Shown here: in pieces, positions 22,301-36,430 of the stretch
Position numbering within the stretch: the stretch's first letter is position 1
Layout: each line of letters begins with the position of its first letter
Source of the DNA: Lathyrus oleraceus
Lineage: Eukaryota > Streptophyta > Magnoliopsida > Fabales > Fabaceae
DNA: 64,000 nucleotides
Assembly (NCBI RefSeq): GCF_024323335.1
Contig: NC_066581.1
Location: 226,812,539-226,876,538 of the forward strand
Reading direction: 5' to 3'
Notes under the pieces: model-generated
What the model was told of the DNA's origin: nothing
The model's input: only the letters and a program-made list of their open reading frames with translations
Databases searched by the model: none
Translations under genes and position numbers: made by a program

Positions 22301-24007
22301 CAAAAAATTTCCAGAATTCATCGAGGCATACATCATTCGAACCAGTTTTCCATGTACATTCCAAATATGTAATCAAATCAACCTAATTCCTCATGGATTT
22401 TCCAGATCGAAGCAAAACATTTTCATGATCAAAACTTTCAGTTCATCATACATGCTCAATTCTCAACCAAAATCAAATCTAAACATATCTACAAGCTCTA
22501 CTAATCAAGATCTACACGTCTATGGTCAAAAAACAACAAAAGGAGAGGATCGAATTTGCATCACCTGGAAATGAAGGTTGTTGAAATCGTGTCCTCAAGC
22601 GCTCTACAGCTCTAGTGCTCTAGATCCAATCCTATGCTCTTGCCTTGAAGCTTTGTGCACAAAGAAACGAATGAAACCACTTGGATCTACCTCAATTTCA
22701 AACTTCCATCGCCATGCTCATGTACATGAACTGCTCAAATTCTGGCTCAATTGCAACAAACAGATGATGATTCGTGATCAATGAAGTATGATGATCAAGA
22801 ATATCCAAGAATTTTTGGTGTTTGTGTGGAGAAAATCAAAATTCAAAGTGAGAGAAAATTGGAGGGAGTTTCAAATTTCAGATCTAAAAATGCTTGTTCT
22901 TTCAGTTATGGTTAGGGTTTGAGCTTATATATGCCTTGTTAATGATGCTGCTAATCACTTAAGCCAAATGCTAATCATGATTAAGGAGTTATGAAGTAAT
23001 ATGCAAAAATGAAAAATGAGCTAGCATGTCCAAAACACACGTGTACAGTCCCATGTTAAGCTTCTAGTCCACTCAAAATTATCCAATGGTCATGATGGAA
23101 GTGTTGGTTTGCTTGCATCTTAATCAAAAAATGAATTATGAAAATTTTCTTCAAAATGCACATGTGTGAAAATAATGAACTCTTGGCCATGATTCCTTTG
23201 CATAATTGAGCCAAATGAGGTCAATTTGAGATGTCTTGCACATAAGGAGTATTTTTCAAAAAGAATGGACCAAATTGGAGCATTGTATCAAAAGTTAGGC
23301 CATTTTGAATTTCCATGCACACCTTGTGATCAAATGACCATAACTTTTCAACCATTCATCATATGAACATGAATTAGGACTTTTTGGAAAGGAGAGACAA
23401 AGATCTACAACTTTCATGTTCACCAAAAATCCATTTGAAACTTCTTTGACATTGACAAGTCAAGTTGAATGTGGACCAAAAACTTGCCAAATTTGGAAAC
23501 TTTGAATTACAGGTCATTTTCCATTTTTAGTAACTTTTGCCATGACCTTTGAATCTTCAAGATGGATGTTTAGAATGATGAATAGGATTCATTTAAACAT
23601 GATTGAGGTGTCTCAAGTCATTTCCCCCACCTCATAGCCCTCATTTGACTGCACAGTTGACTTTTTGGTCCTCAGATGACCTTGAAATGTCTTGATGAAC
23701 TTGAGCCTTTACCACTTGAGGAAATTGCTCATCTCTTGCACAAAGGATCTTCTTGAAGTTCTTGACCTGGTGCTTGCTTGAGCTACAACAAAAGATGTAA
23801 ATGACATATTTTTGTGCTTTTGGTTAGTAAACAAAAATGAGAAAAACAATGATATACAATTCAAGCATGCTTGGTGATCTTAAACCACTCACAAGAGATC
23901 CCCACCCCAAAGGGAAAGGGAGCCAAGATGCTCAATGATCCTTGAGGCTATGCAATGCAATGCTATGATTCCATGAGGGATCTTAGGGACAAAATTGGGG
24001 TCTTACA
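19330..24007 (-). mobile_element. Ogre-type solo LTR, 4.68 kb
   Basis: Starts TGTAGCGGTGTATTC and ends GGGGTCTTACA, the same termini as the complete Ogre element's LTRs. The duplication GTCTA is at 19325-19329 and 24008-24012. It is 4678 bp, against 4714 and 4719 bp for the Ogre LTRs. It contains no PBS, polypurine tract or polyprotein, so it is a solo LTR. Relative to Ogre transcription it is on the minus strand. It has diverged from the other Ogre LTRs and shares blocks with the LTR end at 1-1576. ORFs such as 22149-22574 (141 codons) lie in LTR sequence and show no motifs. Confidence 0.9.
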
Positions 24008-24012
24008 GTCTA

Positions 24013-24434
24013 GAATTAATGATGGTAAGTCTGAAGAACTACCCATTAATGATTATTTACCCTATGATAGGCTGGTAGCATTTATTAGAGCTGAGGCGCC
24101 CCGTTATGCTCACTCTTTGATTTTCTTTGAGGAGGGCACCTCTGACATAAAGAAGGAACCAGAGGGGCAACAACTATAGCTAAATCTACAGTTCCGTGGT
24201 ACGTTGATTATATCAACTACCTCGCCGTTGATGTTTTACCTCCCGATCTAACCTATCAAAAAAATAAGAGATTCTTCCATGACCTGAAACAGTATTATTG
24301 GGACGACCCTCTCCTATTTAAAAGAGATGTCGATGGTACTTTTCGCTGATGCATTCCTGATGAGGAGATTGAGAGTGTTTTCACCATTGTCACTCTTCAC
24401 CCTATGGATGGCACATGAGCATATCAAAGACTAC
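24013..24434 (+). pseudogene. Athila-like integrase, N-terminal part
   Basis: Continues the element after the solo LTR: KSEELPINDYLPYDRL linker, then PWYVDYINYLAVDVLPPDLT, RFFHDLKQYYWDDPLLFKR and a broken HHCC start. This is the junction of RNase H and integrase in Athila-type pol. A TGA stop and a frameshift occur near 24345-24420. It ends at ACTAC (24430-24434), the left copy of the Ogre target duplication. The second half of the HHCC motif is found 34.5 kb away, at 58942. Confidence 0.8.
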
Positions 24435-27400
24435 TGTAGCGGTAAATTCATGATCATCAAGCTATGGATAAGCTAGAGATCAAATAACAAGAGTCGCCAC
24501 CGCGCTTTTATTGTTTCCAAAGGAAAAGGGAAAAAGTACGAACAAAACCCAACAGTAAGAAGTTTTCAAATGAAAACTAATAAAATGTCAGAGATTACAG
24601 GTAAGGGGGTTGGTTACAGAAAGGGAAGATGTTAGCACCCAAAGTGTCCTAGGTACTGCTAGGGAGCCCTTTTTGTGTGCATATGTATTTTGTATAAAAT
24701 GATGTTTACAAACAAATAGAATGAGGGGGGGGGGGATTCGAAAAGAATTCATTAATTATATTTTTGTGTTTGACAAGTCCTTTGGACTTGTGCCTACGTA
24801 CCAACATAAAAATGAGGGATCAAAACCTCATAGTTCGTGATACAAATTTTAAAGTGGATGCATTGCTTTTAACAAAATTACGTTTGAAAGGCACAAAGGC
24901 CTAAAAATGGTTTGAATGAGTTAGTTATTTTTTGGCTTTTTGAAAATTTAAGTCAAGTATAGTTAAGTTTATTTAAAAATTTGATTTAAGAAAAGAAGTT
25001 TGAAAATGCAATGGCATAAGGCCAAAGTTTCTATCTTTTTGCAAAGTGGTCAAAGTTTAGAATAAAATAAGTTCAATCAAAGAAGATTTTGAAAAAGGGA
25101 GGGAGGGATTTTTGAAATTAAATAATTGGGGAGAAGATGAAGAGACTAATCCTATGCACAAAATTAAGAGTTAAGAGTTGAAAAGATCTGACCAAATGGG
25201 TAGCAATCCACTAGACAAGAATGTCAATGGAAACCCAGAATTCCCTTGGACATTTAGAAACAAGAAACACACAAATGCACAATTATATTATCGAGCAAAG
25301 GCATCAAATAAAGTTAGCCACATCCAAGCTTTATCCATTCCATGATCTTCTTCAAATTAGCCCATGTAGCAGATGAATTCCACTAGTCACAGGTTCAAAA
25401 TAACAGCTTCACAATGATCATGTTGCAGATGAACTCAGAGATGCCTTGAAAGATGTATCAGATGAAGTTTCAAATTGAAAGCACTTGGTTTCTCATTAAG
25501 TTGGCATTGGCCAAGTCCTTTAGCATAGGAATGTTGCCTAAGTTCTAAGTCCATTTGTCCAAGATCAAGCCAACAGTCCACACAAAAGTTTTTTAGGGTT
25601 TTTGTTGTTATTATGTACATTAATGGTCAAAGACTACACAAACAAGAAAAGTATATACAAACAAGATATATCACACAATATGGTCCAAGTGGACAAAGTG
25701 AAAATTGCATTAACATAAACAATTAGAATGATATGAACAATGGCAAATGAATAAAGGCTAGAATTAAATGACATTAAAGTAAATGTATTAAAATTAAAAG
25801 TTAGTTGTTAATGGGTTAGAAGTTAGTATTGTTTTGCTTTGCTTTTCATTTTAAGACATTCTTTGGAGAACACTCAACCCACTTATCACAAGCATGGATC
25901 CTTGAGCCAAGACATCTTCCAAAGGAAGGAAAAAAGGCCAAGTTTCCACATAATACCATGAAAGAGGGGAGACTTACAATCTCACTAACTAGAATGCTAT
26001 GCCTTTTATATCACAAATTTAGCATTATGTTAAGCAATCGTAATTGGACTTATGTAGAAGTCACAACTATTTAAGGCCGGGCAATAGAATTTTGGTGTTA
26101 ATGCATGTTAGAGGCATAGTATAATGGACTATGCTCATGAAACACACCACACACAAAAAGAAATATGCAAAAGAAGTGGCCTAATCTCATCCATACTCAT
26201 GTTAATTTTTCAATCAACTAGCTTTAGGATTTTGAGATATCATAGACCAAAGGAGATGAATGCATAAAGAAGGGGAATGAGATGAAGAGGGAGGATAATG
26301 GATCAAAACTCAAATTGGTCAAAGGAGGACTTTTATCAAACTAATATCATCCATTCATTTTGGGAGATGGAATGTACATTCCATCAATCCCCTAAATCCA
26401 ATGATATTAACTTGACAAAGTCAAATCAACCTTGACCAAGGCCCAACAACAAGAGTCAAACACAAACAAGTCATCACAATTGGTCAACAAAATTATTTGG
26501 CATTTATTCAAATTAAAAAAACTAAAATAAGGCATTTAAATTAAATATGGTTTGTCAAATTCATAAAACCTCATCAAAACACCAAATAAATGGCCATGAG
26601 ATTTATCATAGGTCAAACAAGGTCAAAGGACCTTGGAGAAAAATTTTCAAAATTTTTAAAGACTTAAAAGTATTTTTAAACAATTAAAAACAAATGCAAA
26701 ATCAATTAAATAATGAAAAATCTTAATAATGATCCAAAAAATAATTTTAATTCAGAATATGAAAGAGGAAATTATTTGAAATTATTTGGTGAAACTCTCA
26801 TATATTTTGGGATCAATATTAAAATTAATATGAATTAATGAAAATACAAGGAATAAAAGAAAATCAAAAAATAACAAAAAAATGTGGACCACTTGATCTC
26901 CCTCATTAATTGAGGTGGCAGATCAAGTGGTCCTCAACGCGCTTTCCACCGTTGACTTGAGTCAATGCGCCACAGGATTGGTAATCAGAACCAACGCGTG
27001 AGACTAAATCATTTTAAATGGATCCTATCGTTGGAGACATGCCAACACACGGCCGGAGCTGTAGCTCCGGTCTTCTTCTCCGGTGGACCTCACCGGACTA
27101 GTCCACCTTCAACCATCACCAAAATAAAAAAGGAGGACATGATCTGAAAGAAAAAATGGCGTAGAGCACGAATATGACCTCAATTTCAACTAACTCCAAA
27201 TATATAAAAAGATATGAGGAGTTGAATTTTGAGGTGTGTCAACTGAGTTACTTCGATTTGACCTCTAAGCAACTCAATCTTCTTGCCTACATTGGTAGGA
27301 CTTCAAACAACCAAAGATCCAAGAGAATTGAATGGAATTGAGAGAGAATCGAAGAGATGAAATTTTCTAGAAAATACCTTCAATGCAGGTTTGGATTCAC

Positions 27401-28146
27401 TTGTTCTTGCTTTGGCTCGTGCGTGATCTTGCTCAAGATGCTTGCAGAAGTATATTAGAATGCACAAAAGGTCTTGGATCCCTAGAGTTTTGAATCTCAA
27501 AACAGTGAGATTCAAACTCAATTTCTAAAGGAAATTCTCAGGATTATCCTCTCAAATGGAAGGGTTAGGTGTTTGGGATCAAAGCTGGCGCGGAAGGGTC
27601 CTCAATTCTGAGCATACGGAGCTCTATTTATAGCTGGATCATGTGATATTTGTACCTTCCAAATGAGTTTCCAAAATTGGCAATGAGTGATGCATGTGTG
27701 CATGGGTGTGTACAGGCCCATGAGATCATTCCTTTAGGTCCATAATTGAATGTGAACAAGTCTGAAATCAAATTGGAGTGCTAGGCATTTGTACATGGAA
27801 GCTTGAAGTTTAATCTTTGTCAAATGATGATGCAATGTTCTAGCCATACACAACCCTAGCAAATCTTATCCAAAATGGATGAAATTAGACTTTTTGGAAA
27901 GGTTAGATCAAGAGGAACAACTTTCGTGTTCAACACTTTTTCATTTGGAGCTTGGAACATGAAGAATTTTGAGGTGGAAGTTTGGAAATTTCAACATGTT
28001 GAAAGTTTTTCTAAGTGTCAAGCCATATATCTCAATATTCCACCTTGCTTAACTTTTTATGTGAGCTTCAAATGAGAAAAGTGTCTTTATCAAAGTTGTA
28101 GCTGTTTTAAATACGTTCAAAATTGTCACCAATTTCATGTCATTTG

Positions 28147-31100
28147 TGTCAGACCCCAATTTTGACCCTAAGATCCCTCATGCAATTTCATCATAAGCAT
28201 TAGCATTGGGATCATACCTTGTCATCCTCCTTACCCCTCTTTCATTGGGTTTGTTTTGGGATAGATCACCAAACATTTTTTGTGATTATATCATACTTGT
28301 ATTTTCTCATTTCACTAACCAAAATACCAAAAATATATCTTTGCATTTGTCTAACTCTTTTGTAGGAAGGACATGATTTCATTGATTCATCAAGTGCACA
28401 TCTAGGGTTTGAGACCCCCATGAACAAAGAGCACAACCAAGAATTGGTTCAAGAATGGTTATGGACATCATATATGAGTCCCAATGATCTCTACATGTTA
28501 TATTGATCAAGTTTTCTTCAAGAGTTTGAGGGTGATTTACCTTGGAAACCCTAGTTTGACTAGGTATCTTGAGTAACTTCTCCAACAAGCTATCTCACCA
28601 ATTGATCAAATTTCTCAAGGGACACTTTAAAATTCATCATCTTATGCATATATGATCTACCATGAGCCAAGAAAGTCAAGAGAATTGGAAGTTAGCAAGT
28701 TGGTTGATGGTGGTTGGCCAGATGAATTCATCTGATCAAAATTGGGTCTCCCTAGACCCTATCTCCTACAATTTTCACCATATGAAATTGATTACAAGAG
28801 AAAACTTACTCTAAATTACATTCCAAACAACTTTCATGTTGAGACCTAGAGCTATTTTTGCTTGGAAAATCATTTTCTATGTTGAAACATTATAGGTTAT
28901 TTTGTCTAAACCCTAATTTGAAAGTCAACTTCCCAAGGCCATAACTTTCTCAATTTTTATGATATTAAAGATTTATAAGTTGCACAATCAAATTCAATGT
29001 GTCTAATTCAACTTTGGTGTTTGGAGTGCGAGCTAATTCAACTTTTTTGAGCATGTGATATGAGGTTACGTTATAGGTCACTTTTGACCTATACCATTGA
29101 TCAAGTGATTTTTCCAAACTTCAAAAATGCATAACTCTATCATTTCAAATCAAAATGACATGAAATTGGTGACCATTTTAAAGGTATTTGAGAGAGATAC
29201 AACTTTGATGAAGACACTTTTCTCATTTGAAGCTCACATAAAAAGTGAAGCAAGGTGGAATATTGAGACATATGGCTTGACACTTAGAAAAATTTTGATA
29301 TGTCAAAAATTTCCAAACTTCCACCTCAAATTTCTCCAAGTTCCAAGCTCCAAATGAAGAAGTGTTAAACATAAAAGTTGTTCCTCTTGATCTCACCTTT
29401 CTAAAGAGCTCAAATTCATTCATTTTGGACAAGAAATGCATAGGTTGCGCATGGCATGAACATGGTGATATCACTTGGCAAGGATCAAACTTCAAACATC
29501 AATGCACACTTGCCTTGCAATCCAAACTTAATTCAGACCATTCAATATTCATTTGTGGACCTCAAACAATGATTTCATGGGCCTGTACGCGCCCATGCAC
29601 CCTTGCATCACCATTTGCCAATATTGGAAAGTGATTTGAAGTGTGCAATTATCAACTATTTTGGCTATAAATAGAGCTTCAATTGCTCATAAATGAACAC
29701 ACATTCGCGCCAACTTTGACCTCCCATCTCAAACCCTCACTTTGCAAAGGATAAGCCTGAGAAATTCTCTTGAATTTGAGGTTGAATTTCCACTGTTTTG
29801 AAATTCAAATCTCCAAAAATGCATAGCCTTTCAAGCATCTAATCCTTCTTCTGCAAGCAAGTGGAGTGAGACCTAGCACAAGCAAGATCAAGATCAGTTG
29901 AATCCAGACCTCCATTGAAGGTATTTTTCAGAAATTTTGAACTTTTCGATTCTCTCAAATTCTTGCTCAATTCTATTGATTCTTTGGTTGTCTGAAGTCC
30001 TACCAATGTAGGCAAGAAGGTTGAGTTGCTTTGAGGCCAAATCGAGGCAACTCAGTTCATGTACCTCAAATTTCAACTCCATGTATCTCTCAATATACTT
30101 GGAGTTAGAATGAATTGAGGCCAGATTCGAGCTCAGTGCCATTTTTACTTTAAAATCATGTCCTTATTTTTCATTTTGGTGATGGTTGATGGTGGACCAG
30201 TCCGGTGAGGTCCACCGGAGAAGATGACCGGAGCTCTGGCTCCGGCGATGCGTTGGCAAGTCTCTGAACCACATGATCCATTCATTTTGTTTTAATCTCG
30301 TGCGTCCCTTTTCATTACCAATGTTGCCACGCGCTGACTAAGGACCATGGTGGATAGCGCGCTCCTGGCCACTTGATCTGCCACCTCAATTAATGAGGGA
30401 GATCAAGTGGTCCACGTTTTTTCTGATATTTTAATTTTCATTTTATTTGCTTTATTTTCAATAATTCATATTAAATTCAATATTGATCCAAAAAATATGG
30501 GACTTTCACCAAAAATTTTCAAATATTTTTCTCTTTCATATTCTGAATTAAAATTATTTTTTGGATCATTTTTAATATTTTTCATAAATTAATTGATTTT
30601 GCATTTTTTTAATTGTTTAAAAATATTTTTAAATATCCAAAAATTATGAATTTTTTTCTCCAAGGTCCTTTGACCTTGTTTGACCTATGATAAATCTCAT
30701 GGCCATTTCTTTGGTGTTTTGATGAGATTTTAGGAATTGGACAAACCATATTTAATTTAAATGCACTATTTTATTATTTTTAATTTGAATAAATGCCAAA
30801 TAAATTTGTTGATCAATTGTGATGACTTTGTTTATGTTTGACTCTTGTTGTTGAGCCTTGGTCAAGGTTGATTTGACTTTGTCAAATTAATATCATTGGA
30901 TTTAGGGGATTGATGGAATGTACATTCCATCTCCTAAAATGAATGAATGATATTAATTTGGTAAAAGTCCTCCTTTGACCAATTTATGATTTCATTTATC
31001 CCCCTCCCACTTCATCTTATTCCCCTTCTTCATTCATTCACTTCATTTGGCCTATGATATCTCAAAGTCCTAATGCTAGTTGATTGAAAAATTAACATGA

Positions 31101-32858
31101 GTATGGATGAGATTAGGCCACACCTTTTGCATATTCTTTTTGTGTGTGGTATGTTTCATGAGCATAGTTCATTATACTATGTCTCTAACATGCATTAACA
31201 CCAAAATTCTATTGCCCGACCTTAAATAGTTGTGACTTCTACATAAGTCCAATTACGATTGCTTAACATAGCGCTAAATTTGTGACATAAAAGGCATAAG
31301 CATTCTAGTTAGTGAGATTGTAAGTCTCCCCTCTTTCATGGTATTGTGTGGAAACTTGGCCTTCTTTCCTTCCTTTTGGAAGATGTTTTGGTTCAAGGAT
31401 CCATGCTTGTGATAAGTGGGTTGAGTGTTCTCCAAAGAATGTCTTGAAAAGAAAAGCAAAAAGAAAATAATACTAACTCTTAACTTACTAACTACTAACT
31501 TTTAATTTCAAGCTTTTACTTTAATGCAATTTACGTTTAACACTCTGTTTCATTTGCCATTGTTCATATCATTCTAATTGTTTATGTTAATGCAATTTTC
31601 ACTTTGTCCATTTGGACCATATTGTGTGATATATTTTATTTGTGTATACTTTGCTTGTTTTTGTGGTCTTTGACCATTAATGTAGATAATAATAACAAAA
31701 ACCCTAAAAAACGTTTGAGTGGACTGTTGGCTTGATCTTGGACAAATGGACTTAGAATCTAGGCAACCTTCATGTGCTAGTGGACTTGGCCAATGCCAAT
31801 TTGTTGAAGAACCAAGTGCTTGCAATTTGAACTTCATATGATACATCTTTCAAGGCATCTCTGAGTTCATCTGCAACATGATCATTGTGAAGCTGTTATT
31901 TTGAACCTGTGACTTGTGGAATTCATCTGATACATGGGTTATTTTGGAAGAAGATCATGGAATGGATAAGCTTGGATGAGGCCATATTTATTTGATGCCT
32001 TGCTCTTCAAGATAATATAATTGTGCATTTGTATATTGCTTGATTCTAAAAGTCCAAGGGAATTCTGGGTTTCTATTGACATTCTTGTCTATTGGATTGC
32101 TACCCATTCGGTCAGATCTTTTCAACTCTAAACTTTTAATTTTGTGCATAGGATAGTCTCTTCATCTTCTCACCATTTCTTTAATTTCAAAATATCTCCC
32201 TCTTGTTTTAAAAAAACCTTCTTTGAGTGAACTACTTTTGTTCTAAACTTTGACCACTTTGCAAAAAGATAGAAACTTTGGCCTTATGCCATTGCATTTT
32301 CAAACTTCTTTTCTTAAATCCAACTTGTAAATAGACTTAACTATACTTGACCTAAACTTTCAAAAAGCCAAAAAGAACTAACTCATTCAAACCATTTTAG
32401 GCCTTTGTTCCTTTCAAACTTAATTTTGTTAAAAACAATGCATCCATTTTGAAATTTGTATCCTGAACTACGAGGTTTTGATCCCTCATTTTTATGTTGG
32501 TACGTAGGCACAAGACCAAAGGTCTTGTTAAACACAAAAATATAATTAATGAATTCTTTTCTCATCCCCCCATTCTATTTTTTGTAAACATCACTTTGTA
32601 CAAAATACATATGCACACAAAAAGGGCTCTCTAGGAGTACCTAGGACACTTTGGGTGCTAACACCTTCCCTCTGTGTAACCAACCCCCTTACCTGTGATC
32701 TCTGACTTTTTATTAGTTTTGATTTGAAAACTTCTTACTTTTGGGTTTTGTTCGTACTTTTCCTCTTTTCCCTTGGAAACAATAAAAGCGCGGTGGCAAC
32801 TCTTGTTATTTGATCTCTAGCTTATCAATAGCTTGATGATCATGAATTTACCGCTATA
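28147..32858 (+). mobile_element. Ogre solo LTR nested in the Ogre 3' LTR, opposite orientation
   Basis: Starts TGTCAGACCCCAATTTTG and ends ACCGCTATA, the Ogre LTR termini with one mutation at each end; 4712 bp, full length. The duplication ATTTG is at 28142-28146 and 32859-32863. It lies in the opposite orientation to the LTR that hosts it. A TATA box is at 29666-29673 (TATAAATA). No internal region remains. Together with 24435-28146 it makes a very large inverted repeat. Sample identity between the arms near the insertion point is around 90 percent by eye. Confidence 0.92.
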
Positions 32859-33812
32859 ATTTGGATTTGAAATGATAGAGTTATGCATTTTTGAAGTTTG
32901 GAAAAATCACTTGTTCAATGGCATTGGTCAAAAGTGACCTATAATGTAACCTCATATCACATGCTCATAAAAATTGAATTTGCTCTCACTCCAAACATCA
33001 AAGTTGAAGTAGACACCTTGAATTTGATTGTGCAACTTGGAAATCTTTCATATCATAAAAATTGAGCAAGTTATGGCCTTGGGAAATTGACTTTTAAATT
33101 AGGGTTTAGACAAAATGACCTATAATATTTCAACATAGAAAATTATTTTCCAAGCAAAAATACGTCTAGGTCACAACATGAAAGTTGTTTGGAATGTCAT
33201 TTAGAGTAACTTTTCTCTTGGAATCATTTTCATATGGTGAAAATTGTAGGAGATAGGGTCTAGGGAGACCCAGTTTTGATCAGATGAATTCATCTGGCCA
33301 ACCACCATCAACCAACTTGCTAACCTTCAATTCTCTTGACTTTCTTGGCTCATGGTAGATCATATATGCATAGGATGATGAATTTTGAAGTGTCCCTTGA
33401 GAAATTTGATCAATTGGTGAGATAGCTTGTTGGAGAAGTTACTCAAAATACCTAGTCAAACTAGGGTTTCCAAGGCAAATCACCCTCAAACTCTTGAAGA
33501 AAACTTGATCAATATAACATGTAGGAATCAATGGAACTCATATATGATGCTCATAACCATTCTTGGATCAATTCATGGCTGTACCCTTTGTCATGAGGGT
33601 CTCAAACCCTAGATATGATCTTGATGAATCAATGGTGATCATGCCCTACCTACAAAAGAGTCAGGCAAATGTGTCGCATCCGCGAAAAACAACCGGCGAG
33701 CTAAAACAAAACAAACAAAGCTGCCACCGTGCGTTATTTATCCCAAAAGAGGGAAAGGAAACGCTCGAAGTAAACCTGGAAAAGACATGGTCTCGCGACC
33801 AAAGAGAGATGG

Positions 33813-35679
33813 TGTCATACGGTGAACTGGACTTTTTGTGGTTTTAATCGCAATGTCGCGGTTAGCAAGAGTCGCCACCGACTTTTCTTTTATCCAATAA
33901 GGAAAGGTGGAAAAGAACAGGAAAAACCTTAATTTAGATTTTGGGTTCGGGAGGTACATTATACAAAGGGAAGGTGTTAGCACCCTTTGTATCCATGGTT
34001 ATCCATGGGCTCTTAATTGCTCGATCACTTATATTATTTTTGTCTAAAAAAAAAAGTGTTTGTGAATTGTTTAGAAAAATTGTTTTGAAAAGAGAATTTA
34101 ACTTTGTAATGATTCTTGTATGAATGTATACAAAGTGATTATCTCGTTTAGTTTTGAAAATTGTTTAGAAAAATATAACTCGGTAATGATTCTAGTATGA
34201 ATGTATACCAAGTGGTGATTTTCTGAAGGTATTTTGAAAGGTGTGAGGTGTGAAAAAATGTTTTAGGTTGTGAGCCAGCAATTAAGAGTTATACCGACCC
34301 AAGGTCTTTATGAGTATTTCCTATCCTTATGAGGGTAAAACTGTCCTTATTATTGAGAAATAAGTAGTTTTATCCTTTGGATGTAAAAGGGTCATCGTAG
34401 GGTCATCGATTGGTCATTGAAGGCAACAGTTATGAGGATACCTTAGCATTCGAAGGGACTATCATCATTTAACCGTAGGCAACATCGGAGGGTCATCGAG
34501 GGACAAAGTTGTATATTCGAAGGCAACATCCGAGGGACTATAATTTATTTTATGATGATTTAACCGAAGGGTCTTTGCTAAGGGTATCCCCACGTTCGCG
34601 GGACATGACCGTAATATCGTAATCGTAAGGCAACAAAGAGAGGTCCAAGATCACTTATTCAAAGGCAAAGTTTTACAATTAGTTATATAATTAGGATGAA
34701 ACTCCACATTAAAATTATTAAAAATAATATATTAAAAAATTAATACATTAGAAATTAATACATTAAAAAATTAATTTAGGGTGAAACTCCACAAGGGTAT
34801 CCCACAAATAAAGTGGAATACCTAGCCAATAACCTTTTCCTGGGATATGTGAACCTTTACGAAACTCAAAAAAAGAAACATGTCAGAACACCAAATCAGG
34901 GTGCAATCGAAGATTACACCGGAGAAATATCACAACAATAAATAGGATAGGATGAATAATGCATGGCTATGATAAAACATAAAAAAAAACAGAATAGAAA
35001 AGTCAGCTACTGTCTCGTTCGCCTCTGCCTCGCCTAGCGAAGGCCACGGATTTTGAATTTGAAAACAGCCCCATGTTAGGAACTTTGAATTTTATGGCAT
35101 TTTATCACAGGAATAACATGGTCAAACATTCAGGGTATTCAGGCGTATTTAGATTCCCATACGAAAGCAAATTATATATCAACATTTAATCATGATACAT
35201 TATATATGTAGATATGGCCAATTGAAAGTATAAACAATAGAGATACGCAAACCTGTTTGCCAATTCAAGGTTGAAGGGATTGACCACTTGTAGTATCGGA
35301 ACAAGTTAGGCAGCGGGAATTGGACGGCGATGGCTTCGGTGCAGATGGGCTGCCTTCAGGGTTTCTTTACTCTGAATTCTCCGGGTAGGCAGGGTTCCTA
35401 TGCCAAAGTTTCTATCCGTCCTTCTCTGTTCTCTCTCTTTCTTTTTCCTCAAGGTTTTGTTCCAAGGAAACCTCAGAGTGTTTTGCTTCTCTTCCTTCTT
35501 TCTCCAGTGAATCTCCCAGTGTAAACTCCAAGTCTAACTCCCCTACTGAAACTTCAGTATTTATAGACTAATTTCGTGGGTAATGGGCTTGGAATGAGGG
35601 AGACCCAAGTCCAAAATAATTTGTTATATTTTATTTATTTATTTTAATTATTTAATTAATTAATTAATTAAAAAAAATT

Positions 35680-35714
<35 letters not shown>

Positions 35715-36005
35715 CGTTTTTCGTTTTTCGTTTTTTTTTTATTTTTTTTTATTTTTTTTTATTACTGAAGTGCTGGTATTTATAGTGATAATGGTGACCT
35801 AATGGGCTCAGAATGAAGCCCGAAATTTTTGTTGTCTGTCAGCTTCGCTAGGCGAGCGCGTAGCGAACAGGTCAGTTTGGGCCATTTTCTGGATTGGGCC
35901 ATCCGTGAGCTGGGCCTTTGTTTCTTCAAGATCAGTGTTATATATGAGTCGGAATGCCTTGCAAAATGTCTTGAAATATTAATGGGCAAATTTTGGGGTA
36001 TGACA
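33813..36005 (-). mobile_element. Solo LTR, 2.2 kb, nested two levels inside Ogre
   Basis: Starts TGTCATACGG and ends TTTTGGGGTATGACA; the first and last seven bases (TGTCATA/TATGACA) are perfect inverted complements. The duplication GATGG is at 33808-33812 and 36006-36010. It includes the block GGGAAGGTGTTAGCACCC, two copies of an ATGATTCTNGTATGAATGTA unit near 34110-34215, GGCAAC/GGGTCATCG-type repeats at 34380-34640, and a poly-T tract near 35660-35765. It has no coding capacity. As the innermost insertion it is the youngest event in this stack. Confidence 0.9.
35640..35770. repeat. Poly-T and TTTTTCG low-complexity tract
   Basis: Over 30 uninterrupted T, followed by three TTTTTCG-like units and runs of T broken by single A. 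It lies in the 2.2-kb solo LTR. Tract length is likely to vary and be poorly assembled. Confidence 0.8.
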
Positions 36006-36287
36006 GATGGGATCAGGAGTCGGTTATGCGAAGGGAAGGTATTAGCACCCCTACGCATCCGTCGTACTCGACGGGATCCACGCTCAGAAGGAAAGAATAG
36101 GGTTGCTAAAGCTGCTCACAAACATCACACACACACTGGAAACAACACAGGTGGAAGAAGAGGGGAAAGGGCTCACTAGGATATCGCATCCTATGCCTAC
36201 GTATCGCATCTGGAATGAGAATCAGAGCTACCGTAGTTCGGCTCACGCACGCCGACACAAACACACGCAAAACAGGCAAGCATGGAA

Positions 36288-36430
36288 ACCGAACGCCAAT
36301 CGCTGGACTTACATCAGACTCCGAACCAAACAAACCCACACTGGAAACCGACTGCCAATCGCTGGACTTACGTCAGACTCCAAGCACACAAACACCAATA
36401 GGATATGGACTGCCAATCGCTGGTCTTACA
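36288..36430. repeat. Minisatellite, three units of about 64 bp
   Basis: GCCAATCGCTGGACTTACAT, or a close variant, occurs three times (near 36294, 36353 and 36412), with GTCAGACTCC-like or CATATCC-like sequence between. It lies within the second-family solo LTR. It gives rise to the long but meaningless ORF 36103-36639. Confidence 0.75.

Noticed and set aside
22149..22574. Open frame of 141 codons in LTR 19330-24007
   Set aside because: LTR sequence with no domain signal; related LTRs do not keep the frame.
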